NCBI RefSeq assembly: GCF_964340395.1
Contig: NC_135564.1
Location: 17,790,431-17,854,430 of the forward strand
DNA: 64,000 nt
From: Glandiceps talaboti
Taxonomy: Eukaryota; Hemichordata; Enteropneusta; Spengelidae
Reading direction: 5' to 3'
This document shows, piece by piece, positions 27,086 to 36,910 of this stretch (positions are counted from its first letter, which is position 1; the number at the start of each line of letters is the position of its first letter). The notes under the pieces are model-generated. The model was not told the origin of the DNA and did not search any database. It saw nothing but the letters and a program-made list of their open reading frames with translations. A program made the translations under genes and the position numbers.

Positions 27086-27595
27086 ATGGCTATGTAATTT
27101 GTACCAAAATTTGGAAATGATAATACATTGCTAGATTTTGGAATTTAGAACATATATTTCCATTATACTTTGTAATATACCGTCTAATGTGGTAATTTAA
27201 TGTGTCTGTTTAATCATTATAGCAGCCGTAAAATGAAAGTTTGCTTTCAGGGCAAGGTTAGTCAGAAATTTGAGAGAATTGGTGCCGAAAGACTATAGTG
27301 TGAAATTTGTCTCTAGGGTTTTGTATCCCCATGGTATGCATGGATATTGTTCTTTTTTAATAGACGAATAAAACCAATCCCATTATAATTCTCTCCGATG
27401 CTAAAGTATGACCAATTGAGAACTTCCCAACCTCGAAAATCCGAGGTTAGTTAATATGCTAAGCTGTTAGAAATGTGTTAATTGGCCTCATCATCTATAT
27501 CAACAGAAATAAAGAAGTGTCGGGTATTTGCATAATCTTCTTTTCCATCTTTTCATTGTATGCATGGTGCGCTCAGACCACTATAGAAAGAGGTT

Positions 27596-27706
27596 GTCTT
27601 GCTGCTAGACGTTCGGGCTTCTCCCGACGAAGTTCGCTGTGACGGCGAACGCCCATCCTTGTCGTATTGTAAATTCGGAATAACACCTGAGGTCTAGCAG
27701 CTAGAC
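27596..27706. mobile_element. MITE-like element family M1, copy 1
   Basis: Terminal inverted repeats TCTTGCTGCTAGAC and GTCTAGCAGCTAGA, with an interior containing paired CGAAC/GTTCG words and GTCGTATTGTAAATTCGGAA. It is the same family as 28160-28320, which shares GTTCGKGCTT, TGTCGTATTGTA and GAGGTCTAGCAG. I saw no target duplication at this copy. Confidence 0.7.
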
Positions 27707-28017
27707 TAGGACATGAGTAGCTGTGGCCAGATTCATATGAAGTATTTATAGTAGGAGCACAGAAACTTCAAAGGCTTATTTATTCTTTATTGTTTAGTAT
27801 AATGTCGTAGCGTTATTTTACAAATTGTGACGCGAACTTGGCCGCTTTATAATGAACACGCAGGACAATAGCCACCTTAGCTCTGAAATATGATTTGAGA
27901 ACTCTCTGTCAGCAGTTGTGTCGCAGTTCTCTGAGTGCACATTTCCAAACTTTGACCCGTCTTTTTTACACCTGACCCCATGAAGACGCGACATTACACA
28001 AATATCCATTATCGGAT

Positions 28018-28135
28018 AAAATCTGATTTTAGACTCTAGGTTAGATGCTTGCTCTGATTCACTTTTTATGATATTATCCTATAAAAAGTACTCTGTACGT
28101 GCGAAGAGTAATATTAGAGTCTAAAATTCGATTTT
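28018..28135. repeat. Short element with 20-bp terminal inverted repeats
   Basis: The left arm at 28018-28037 (AAAATCTGATTTTAGACTCT) is the inverse of the right arm at 28116-28135 with one mismatch. The 78-bp interior has its own imperfect complementarity (CTTTTTATGATATTATCCTATAAAAAG). It is non-coding and lies between the two M1 copies. Confidence 0.75.
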
Positions 28136-28159
28136 GTTGGCGTCTGTCAAATCGCTACC

Positions 28160-28320
28160 TAATCTTGCTGCTAGATGTTCGTGCTTTCTTTCGATACTAA
28201 TTACTATAAGCGAACGAAGTTCGCAGTTAGGGCTTGCCTTGGATGTTCCATCCTCGATAGCGATGTTCGGTCGTGTGTCGTATTGTATCGGAAGAACATC
28301 CGAGGTCTAGCAGATAGACT
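28160..28320. mobile_element. MITE-like element family M1, copy 2, with 10-bp target duplication
   Basis: Terminal repeats TAATCTTGCTGCTAGA and TCTAGCAGATAGACT. It is flanked by perfect direct repeats AATCGCTACC at 28150-28159 and 28321-28330. A 10-bp duplication with terminal inverted repeats and no coding capacity would fit a Mutator-like non-autonomous element; the superfamily is inference. The open frames crossing it are artefacts. Confidence 0.8.
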
Positions 28321-29136
28321 AATCGCTACCATGAAAAGAGGCCAATGGTTTGCGTGATGTTGAAAATAAAACATCCATATGATTATTATATTGAAACGGC
28401 TTAGTGAATACACACAACTAGCACTATAAACGGAGATGTGTTCCAACTCAGACTCAGACCACTAATGAATATTTTCAGTGATCTGAGGTTACACAGACAA
28501 GGAACACAAAATTGCAGTCCCGTGCTTTTAAGTTTTATAATGTTTTGCACTCGCAAATCCGTGATCAAAGAATGTACACTTGCTATTGGATCCAGGATGA
28601 ATAAAGTTTAAACGTTGTAAACCTTTCTCGAATATATTCTGACAGTGATGTTGAATTTGAGGGAAAATTCTGTTTGACAATAGAATAGACTAGCCAAGAT
28701 TACTGACTACATAGCTCTTCAATGTAAGTGTGAGCAGTGAAGTGAAAACAGCTAGTGTACTTCCCGTTTCTCGGACAAGGCAACATTATATCGCCCTTCA
28801 CATGCTATTGTTTGTAATTGATAAAACAAAAGGCGTTCTATGGAATATCATATCCCTTCGTCGCTAAAATTAACAGAGACGAGAAAATGACGGAAATGCA
28901 AGTTATCGAACATTCAGGACAAACACCTTTTTTCAGTTAGAAAAACTTCCCTTTTTGAAATGGAGATTAGTCCCCAGCATCATTTTCACAAACCTGCGAA
29001 GAGGCCTTGATTGACACAACATTGTACAGTCATGGACACAGTCTATCTGAGAGACATTCCTTACTGTTCACAAATACAGACATTTCTACTAGGCTACATC
29101 CATTTCGTAGGGTCTATGATCCATCTCAGACCGGTT

Positions 29137-29150
29137 GACCACTAGTGGTC
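29137..29150. promoter_or_regulatory. Perfect 14-bp palindrome
   Basis: GACCACTAGTGGTC, set inside a larger CTCAGACC...GGTCTGAG inverted repeat (29125-29154). It could be an element terminus or a dimeric protein site. Confidence 0.6.
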
Positions 29151-29280
29151 TGAGGGTCCATGTCGCCCTGCTTGCATACGGAGTAAGTCGCCTACAAAGA
29201 GACAGTTGTGAAACCTGGGCTTACCTGAAATGCTAGTATAGTAGTAACTAATGATTTAACGCATCTGTGTTCAAATATCA

Positions 29281-29760
29281 GCAATAAATCGACTATTTAG
29301 TAATTTTACCTCGCCTTGGCTACAAAAGTACTAGTCCCAGTCCGGAGGACCAGAAATCCCGAAATCACAAGTTCAATCGTAAAATTTATGCCCAAGCGGA
29401 CGCCCGATCAAATGTGGCGGAGTTTGTAAGGCGGGACTTTGAAATCAGTCGGAACTGGAAAAGTTCCGATTTCGACACCTTTTGTGATCGTACCAGCGAC
29501 TACTATCGTCAAAAAGATGTAAAATGAGTACATATTCGACCGATTGCTAATATTTGATAGCTTTATAAAAAAAATTTTATGTAATTATTTTGTTATTGGT
29601 GCGAAAGTATTTTGTTTTCGCACTCGCTATAGGACGGTTACTTTTCGTAGGACGGTGTTGAGCGAAACGCGTGCACCGTCTACAAGCAGGACTGTGAGCC
29701 ATGGTACAACATCTGAGCACAGACAAGGAACACAGTTTCTTGTCTGTGATGTGAGGTACA
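29281..29760 (+). promoter_or_regulatory. CpG-rich candidate promoter / untranslated first exon region
   Basis: By hand count 29281-29700 holds about 28 CpG in 420 bases, against about 6 in the same length just downstream (30121-30540). It contains a GC box AGGCGGGACT (29429-29438), a TATA-like CTTTATAAAA (29561-29570), a GTGCGAAA/TTTCGCAC inverted repeat (29599-29623) and two TAGGACGGT words. APC exon 1 starts at an acceptor 10 nt before the ATG, so a promoter and untranslated exon must lie upstream, and this is the best candidate in the window. The distance of 6.5 kb is ordinary for such an intron. The strand and the link to APC are inferred. Confidence 0.45.
29718..29748 (+). other. Perfect 10-bp stem hairpin
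   Basis: CACAGACAAG (29718-29727) pairs exactly with CTTGTCTGTG (29739-29748) around an 11-base loop. Its left half extended, CACAGACAAGGAACACA, recurs exactly at 28492-28508. Confidence 0.65.
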
Positions 29761-30024
29761 ACTACTGACCATTATCGGATTGAGAGGTGTGAACGAGTTC
29801 CAGCAAGATGCTTAGTTTAGACAAACAAGTTTTATTTACACATAGCCCCAAAGCATAGGCTGGTGGCGTTATTCACCATATGGGTACAGGTGTAAGAAGG
29901 TGCTAAAAGGTGTTACTTTTAGCATCGGCAGAATTGTAATGTCTAGAAGTTTGGATGGTTTGAATATATTCCCTTGTTTTTGAAGCTGATTTGTTGTCAA
30001 AGAAATAATTCTGATATTTGCAGA

Positions 30025-30105
30025 ATGATGAAATCTTTACTTGTTTTGATATTTCTCTTGTTGGCATGGAATCAATACTGTTCTGTTCAGAGGAAGAAAA
30101 GGTGA
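30025..30105 (+). CDS. Possible signal-peptide-coding short frame
   Basis: A 26-codon frame begins MMKSLLVLIFLLLAWNQ and ends CSVQRKKR before TGA. It has the shape of a secretory leader: a Lys, then an 11-13 residue hydrophobic core, then polar residues. An acceptor-like ATATTTGCAG ends at 30023, one base before the AATGATG. A weak donor-like AAAAG|GTGAAG lies at 30102, inside the last codon. This could be the first coding exon of a small secreted protein, or chance in T-rich DNA, which readily encodes Leu and Phe. I could not find a convincing next exon. Confidence 0.15.
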   Translation: MMKSLLVLIFLLLAWNQYCSVQRKKR

Positions 30106-31984
30106 AGTGTCTTCAACACAACATGCAATGTACACGTAATAGGAAGTTACCGTAGTTACAAATAAATTATAGAGTTTGCCGTTAATAGATATGTATCATC
30201 AAATACAATGGTATATTTATGATGTTCATGATGTGTTTACAGCTAAGACTGTGTCGATGTATTTAGACTGTTGTAACCCTGGTAACCGAGATGGGAAATC
30301 TGGTAAAACTCGCTACAGTGTCCATACCATGTACCATTATTTTGGTGGGTTTATAGCCTTGATAAACTACCTAGGAACTCCAAGTTAGATTTTACACTCT
30401 TCCTGATAGAGAATTCTTGTTTTTAGGAAGTATAGAATTTTGCAAAAACTCTAGATTTTTTAGATCTTGTCAATTCTATTGTACAGGTATTTGGAAGTAA
30501 AATTGGTGTACAAGATTTGCAAGGTTGATGTTACAGGTATGTGGTCTCAGCCACCATTACGAATGCTGTTAAAATGAAATTGATCTGAGGGTTTAGAATT
30601 CTTGACTAGACTTGCCGGTCTGTCCCAATGGTTGATTTGGGATGGTCTTAATTTCACACTTTACTGTTTAGTATTGATAATCAACTGTACGGAACTATGG
30701 CTAGGTAAAACATTTGGAGTAGGGAGTCAGGTCAAATGGTACGGATGAATGAGGGCATTGGATGGTGTTGAAGCACATCGATAGCTTAGTCAACACAGAG
30801 GTGTCAACTCTACAAATGCCATTTGTCTTGCTTTCTTGTCCAAAACCATGGAAGAATGACGAAGATGAAAGAACTAAAAAGTGCACACATGTAAGCCGTA
30901 GGTACAATAGTGTCAGATATCAGACTGTGTTCAGAGATCTGAACAGTCGGAATCATGCTGCAGAGTATGAGGTAGGCCTACCCATCTCTTCCCCCTCTCT
31001 ATATTGTATTATACTTTTCTCTAAGAATCTAGGGTCAGAATAATAATCATAATTTTGTTATTGGTATATATATATATAGACTCGGTTGCACTAATTCAGT
31101 ATCATTAAGGTTGGTGTTATAGAACTTTAAACCATAAATTTGCTAGCTTTGCTGATTGATCTCAACTTTGTCTTCTGAACACCACATTTTTGTGTGGACC
31201 TGGCCACGATCAACCAATGATGAAGACGCTAAACCATAACTAATCTCCAAAAATAATCATCTGTGTGTTAGAAATATCCACATCGCAAACTACCAATCAT
31301 TCACTGCCTTTCATAAGTGGATACTTCCATGCTACTGTGTAGTTGATATTGCTATGTTTTCCAAAGCCTGAAGTTTCGTTACAGAAATGAAACGTAATAG
31401 TATCAAGGGAATTGATGTGGAGATGAAATTTAAATCCAAACAAATGAAATATATACATGCTATCATGTGCAAACTGTTACAAATCATTTAATGCTTGGTT
31501 GTCACTGTTACTTATTTTTATCATGGCTAATAACCTAAATGTTTAAAGGGACTGTCTTTTGGGAAAACGGTGGCAGTGAGAAGAAACAGAAGAAGGAGAA
31601 AGAACTCTAAACATAGTGATAAAGTTTCTCAAGTGTCTAAGATTAGTTACTAAAACTGGTTCATTGTGTAGGAAAATGTATGTATATTAGAAGCCCAGAG
31701 GTATTAGGACTGAAAGTCATATAGCTGAATGCCTTAAAGTATGTCATAGTGTAAATCTGGATTTCTACGTTATCAGAAAAAAGTTTATAGAATTTTCCAT
31801 GCCTCAAAAAGCTACACTCGGAATACCTGTATGCAAATTTTTGATTATCATTAACATAAATTATCATACTTATTTGATATACATTATATGTGTGTGTATT
31901 TGTTTCATTTAAATGATTATATGATCGAACTACACATTGTTTCAACCAATGAATATCTCTGTATGATTTCATTACTGGGAGTGG

Positions 31985-32007
31985 CCCCCCCCCCCCCCCC
32001 CCCCCCC
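31985..32007. repeat. Poly-C run (C23)
   Basis: Uninterrupted run of 23 cytosines on the + strand. Confidence 0.95.
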
Positions 32008-32674
32008 AGAATTAATACAGGTGTGGATAAAATAACATTGTGATTACCTTAAATACACCTCGATATAGTGTACATAGGTTACTTTTGGTGAACTTGTAGA
32101 GTACAGTTTTCAATTCATCATCAGACATGTGCCAGTGTTTTGCTAAGGTTTGAGAGGCCTGTAGACTATAAGAATATAAGATACATCGTGTCGCTGTGCC
32201 CTCAACTGATGTGTGAGGGCGCCCCATCATGGCGTACCTTATAGACTTAAAAGCTTGGCAACACTGACAGAGGGGCAATCTGGGAAAATTTGATTAGCTT
32301 TCCAAAGTTTGTGTCATTATTTTGATGGTGAACGCAAGTAAAATAAATGTAGCTGGGGAACTCCGGTAGATTTTATCTATGTCCTATTCCTAACAAAAAC
32401 ACTGTTCTTTTATGAGCATGCATGGTGTTTATATAGTCTATTACCATCAATACTGTATATTGATATTGTCCTGAATACTAGTGTAGTATTGAAATACAAA
32501 GGTGATATGAGGACATAGCCATTATGCAAACGTCTTATCTCTAAAAAGTCTAGTTTCTGTAAGTTTGTAACGCTTTGCAAGTATTTTGATAAGAAAGTGA
32601 TGTCAGTCATGCCTCAACAGTAATGAGAAAAGAAGATAAGAGAACCTGCTTTATTTCACTACTGATTTCACTAC

Positions 32675-32882
32675 TGATAAGTGAGAAATACCAGATTTCT
32701 ACACGACCCTTCACCCTTACAGGTCAAAGGTCACATCCAGTGTGGGTTCAAGATTGATGATTGTGCAGTAAACTTTTAATCAGACCAGTTTATTGTCTGA
32801 TTCAGTGCATTTCTGATGAATACCAGATACATTTATATATGACCCTTAACCTCCAAAGGGCAAAGGTCATATCCAGTGGGAC
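32675..32882. repeat. Two-copy degenerate duplication
   Basis: AATACCAGATTTCTACACGA and AATACCAGATACATTTATAT introduce matching ACCCTT-AC-CAAAGGTCAYATCCAGTG blocks about 140 bp apart. Confidence 0.75.
32721..32733 (+). promoter_or_regulatory. Perfect DR1 nuclear-receptor motif
   Basis: AGGTCA-A-AGGTCA, the direct repeat spaced by one base that HNF4- and RXR-class receptors bind. It is conserved only partly in the adjacent duplicate (GGGCAAAGGTCA at 32859). Sequence match only; function unknown. Confidence 0.5.
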
Positions 32883-33299
32883 TGTAGACAATGTGACTAT
32901 ATAATTTATTTTTATAATCTTATCAATTCAGCTATTACAGTAAATATGATAAATGTTTGTACAGAATTCTAATATTACCTACCATTATTGCAAGCTAAAA
33001 TCCCATATATACAAAAGCCGAATAGATACAATACAATTAAAAAACTACAAAACTAAAAACTACTATGGGTAGAAACCATTCCAATCTGTAATTCAAACTC
33101 TCATCCAAAATGTAGAACTTTGTGACTTTATATGGTCAATAACTCAGGACAATTTGAGTTAAGTGATTCCTGTTTATAGGAACTAGTACTGTATCTAAAT
33201 TGAAATAAAGTTAGTAAGTGTTTCTTCTTAAAAATCAATCATTTGTATGCATGTACATGACTTGTAAATGGGTCGGGTTGATAGATTTCCATTCCTTTT

Positions 33300-33755
33300 C
33301 ATGTAGATCGTATTGTATAGTCGGAAATTGTTCAGTGTTACTCTAGTAGAGTAAGAAATCAAACCACTGTGTATTTACATGTACCTCAGAACATTTTATG
33401 AAAATGCAGCAAAGATTCAATAAGATAGCCATTAGTTGTTGGATTTCAGGCCTTACTTTATTTCAATGTACGTTGATGACACTGTATAGTCGGAAATTGT
33501 CTAGTGTTACTATAGTAGAGTTAGAAATCAAACCACTGTATATTTACATTTACCTCAGAACATTTTATCAAAACATGGCAAAGATTAAAAAAGATAGCCA
33601 TTAGGTATTTTATAGTTGGAAATTGTCCAGTGTTACTATGGTAGATAGAGGTAGAAATCAAACCGCTGTATGTTTACTTCAGAGCATTTTATCAAAACTG
33701 TGATAAAAATACAACTTAGATATCCATGAGTTGTTGACTTTAGGTTTTACTTTAT
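33300..33755. repeat. Degenerate tandem repeat, 3 copies
   Basis: Units start near 33311, 33482 and 33611 with a TATAGTCGGAAATTGT-like block, then CAGTGTTACT.TAGTAGA, AGAAATCAAACCACTGT and CAGAACATTTTAT. Confidence 0.9.
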
Positions 33756-34404
33756 TTTGTACATACAACTCATACTAAATCATTACTACAACTATTAGAC
33801 ATAATTTTGTTTTCGAAAGAAATGCAGTCATTAGTTGTTGCAATTGTAAAAATAATCATGGTACTGAATAAAACTTAAAAAGTGCATTTTTCATTTTCAA
33901 TGGGACCTGCTAATTGGCGTAATAAATATTGCCGAATTACTGACAAGTAAACAATTTTTTATTTTTAGAATCCAACTATTGTCACAGGAAGTTCAGTTGA
34001 AATTTTTTCCGTTGACAAAACTTGTCACAACTTCCTTCTAAGACTTCTTCAAATGATGTACTGATGAGGGATGTTTTAATGAAGATAATTTTTATGCAGT
34101 CTCTTGATTCTAGTAACAGTATTTTTGGATGTTAAAATATGGCACTTGCTGGAGGCAATACATGGATGTATTGATGGGAGCAATATGACAGAAGTATGTT
34201 ACATGTTCCAAATGAAATTAACGTGACAACTTGCCATAAAATGTTGATCTATTCTCAAGTGATGTTCACTGCATGACTTGTCTATTTGTATGGTTATAAA
34301 ACTGTGATATAAAAATTAGTACTGATGAGTATTTATTATAGTTAGTATCAAGTAGTATTGACAATGCTGGAGGGTAGTATGTTACATGCACCATGTAATT
34401 AATT

Positions 34405-34545
34405 GGAAAGGAAGGACAGAGAGGGGAAGGAAAGAAGAAGGAAGAGAGGGTAGAAAGGGAGGGGAGAGGATGAAAGTGGGCAAAAGCGAATGAAAATAGA
34501 GAAAGGAGAGAGCAAGAGGCGACAGAGAGAGAGAGAGTGCATACA
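34405..34545. repeat. Purine-rich (G/A) tract
   Basis: Almost pure purine on the + strand (GGAAGGA, GGGGAGAGG, GAGAGAGA). It explains the Ser/Leu/Pro-rich minus-strand open frame. Confidence 0.9.
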
Positions 34546-36054
34546 CTAAAACTGTAACAAACTTAGTACATGTGCAACTGCATCCATACAATATATTCAT
34601 ACAGTTCAACAAGTCTTCTTACATATGTCTAGTAAGTCTAAGGTACCTGTCTCTTGACAATCAAGTCTCCTTCATACCTCACATCAACATCTCAACCGTA
34701 CATATCATATTATTTGACCTTTTACAGAGTGCTTTGAGTGAAAAATTGATATTTCCAACTCTTTTTAAGATGCGTTGTATTTTCATTCATATGACATATT
34801 GTGTACTGTCACTAATTTCTTGTTCTGATTAGTTTGGATCTCCATAGGAGGAGGATTAGCCTAAGTTCTCATTACCATTAAGTTTATGTTCCTGATATTT
34901 TTAGTTATTGTGACCTCAAGATATAAATACACAGTCACGATTTTGAGACAGATTTTCTAGGAATTGTAACGAGAGTGGATTGTGGTGGGTTTTAATATTT
35001 CATTCGATAGAAAGTGTACAGATAGAAGGATTATTGAAATGACAATTTTATACATCAGTACCTGTATATCCATGTTCATTTATGTGTATATTGGATCACC
35101 TTCCATCACAGTATTATCAGGTTTCAAAACTTGAAACTTCAAAATAGTTGTTACTCTTGTGACCAGAATGCAACATTAGCAAGATTTATGTATATGTGTT
35201 TGTGTGTGGTGTCTTCATGTGTTTGAGATGACTCTTTGGTTGGACATACATTATTTCTACCTGTACGTTATCGTAGTTGAGGTAGTACGTAGCAATACAT
35301 AGCTGTGTGTGTGTGTGTGCATATATCTGGACATATTTTGATTGGTTTCCAGGATCAGGTGTTTTGTAAGTGTTCAGAATCCGGGATTTTAGCCATAGTT
35401 CATTTATAACAGTCCTGGCCACCATGGCAAATATTGGAAATTGAACTAACGGGTATTGAAACCCAATTCGGTATAATGCCTATGGTTTACTGTGTGACAG
35501 TATGGAAAGGTGTCAACTGTCATATGTCATCCAGGTTCCAAGACATTTTCAGGATTGATTGAAAATTTGTTTGCATTATGTACAACAGTGAACTGTTCTG
35601 AATACATGGTGGGTCAAAGGTTAAAGTTCAGCGTTCTGTCAGTGGGGTCAAGGTCCTGTCAGCTGGGTTGGTGTAATACACTTGTTATTGTAACAAAACG
35701 ACATGATAATCTTATACTTTCAGTCACAGTTTTGTTCAACAGCAAAACTAAACTGTACTTTGGTAGTGTGTTATATTAGTATACTAGAAAACTAACTTTT
35801 AATGTTGTCATTTCATTGTTTTGCATCAGTGAAATATTTCAGTTTGTAGCAAATAACTTTTATGTCCGTATTATTAAAAAAAAATTTTTTGGATGTTTTT
35901 GTATCATCGTCTATAAAATATTCCAAACTGTGTTAACAAAAAGGTGAATTATTGAAAAACAAGAATTTAAATGTTTTCATTTCATCATCTGTGAAAAATT
36001 TCAGTTCGGAACAAATATATTTATTTTTTTCTTTTCATTCTGCTCTCGTTACAG

Positions 36055-36305
36055 ATTTAAGAAGATGGCTGTGTCGTCTTACGACCAGTTGCTTCATCAG
36101 GTAGAATCGTTAAAAGCAGAAAACTCTCATCTCCGCCAGGAATTGCAAGACAACTCCAGCCATCTTACCAAACTTGAATGCGAAGCCTCCAATATGAAAG
36201 ATGTGTTGACACAAATACATACAGGAATGCATGAAGAAGATACAAGCCCAGAGGGTACAGTGAATGCTGCCAATGTGCCTGATTCTGTAGATCAAAATTC
36301 CAATG
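36055..36305 (+). CDS. APC: APC coding exon 1: initiator Met and N-terminal dimerisation coiled coil
   Basis: The exon follows an acceptor at 36053-36054 (a T-rich tract ending in TTACAG), has 10 untranslated bases, then ATG at 36065 with A at -3 and G at +4. It encodes residues 1-80 plus one base of codon 81 and ends at donor GTAAGA (36306). MAVSSYDQLLHQVESLK and ASNMKDVLTQI closely match the human N-terminus (MAAASYDQLLKQVEALK, ASNMKEVLKQL). In human APC residues 1-55 form a parallel homodimeric coiled coil; the same heptad pattern of L/V/I is visible over about residues 5-50 here. Residues 55-80 are acidic and polar and poorly conserved. Reading past the donor meets a stop at 36332-36334, so the exon must be spliced. 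The acceptor just upstream of the ATG implies at least one untranslated exon further 5', as in vertebrates. Confidence 0.97.
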
Positions 36306-36654
36306 GTAAGAAAAAAATGATGCTATATACTTAAAGCCCCTCTCATATGATCAAAATCTAGGTAGAAAACAGTAGTTGTGTGGCAGAGTGAGTGATAAAA
36401 TAGGCCATTCCAGACTACAAACAGGAAATTGAGAATACAGCGCCCTCACTCAAATTGGGGGTATCATCACCTCATAGTACCGTTTCTTAGAGATTTGTCC
36501 CATGGTATTCTGTAGAAGTGTAAATCAGGAATGTTTTTCATATTGTTCAGACATTGAGGAAAGCAGCAGTGCTCTATGATTAACTGAGTAACCCCCAAGG
36601 TGCACACAGACAGGAAGTAGAGTGCCACCATGGCAAATTTGGGAAAGGACTATT

Positions 36655-36755
36655 GGTCCTAAATGAAAGAATAATCCCATATAATCCTTATGGCTACATT
36701 TATAAGATAACGCACATGCTATGACCCAGGAGTGAAACTTGTCCCTTTAATTAAA
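36655..36755 (+). repeat. Dispersed repeat family R1, partial copy (+)
   Basis: AAAGAATAATCCCATATAAT, CCTTATGGCTACATTTATAA, then a decayed end. It pairs with the inverted copy directly downstream. Confidence 0.75.
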
Positions 36756-36910
36756 GCCAGGATTCATCTGAAATTCTCACATTAATATTATCTTATCAGT
36801 GGTTCCATAAGGATTACATAGAATCATTCCTTTGTTCTGGATCATCTTTTTCTGAAGCTCTGACAGGCGATGGTTTTTCACACCTATCCATAATCCTAAT
36901 CTAAACTGGG
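36752..36910 (-). repeat. Dispersed repeat family R1, copy (-)
   Basis: Read on the minus strand: GATTAGGATTATGGATAGGT, GTGAAAAACCATC, CTGTCAGAGCTTCAG, CCAGAACAAAGGAATGATTC, TATGTAATCCTTATGGAACC, ACTGATAAGATAATAT. Together with 36655-36755 it makes a long imperfect hairpin about 350-600 bases after the exon 1 donor. Confidence 0.8.

Larger units (their letters stand above)
27572..29154. other. CpG-enriched block bounded by inverted CTCAGACCACTA motifs
   Basis: CTCAGACCACTA occurs at 27572 and 28453, and its reverse complement TAGTGGTCTGAG ends at 29154. Between the outer motifs the sequence is visibly richer in CpG than the flanks and holds two M1 elements and a 20-bp inverted repeat. It could be a composite or decayed mobile element with 12-bp terminal repeats, or simply a promoter region that has collected insertions. 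I found no target duplication outside the outer motifs and no transposase. Confidence 0.4.
29800..36054. other. Probable 5' intron or 5' flank of APC, no confirmed exon
   Basis: CpG-poor sequence before the acceptor of coding exon 1. It holds a signal-peptide-like short frame at 30025, an open frame at 30762-31043 with no recognisable domain, a C23 run, several degenerate repeats and a purine tract. If the promoter is near 29.4 kb, this is the first intron. Confidence 0.45.

Noticed and set aside
28175-28446. Open frames on both strands near 28.2-28.4 kb
   Set aside because: They cross the M1 element and its target duplication; no protein similarity.
30762-31043. 93-codon open frame containing CPKPWKNDEDERTKKC
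   Set aside because: Somewhat protein-like, but it has an in-frame stop just upstream, no convincing acceptor and no known family; kept only as a note.
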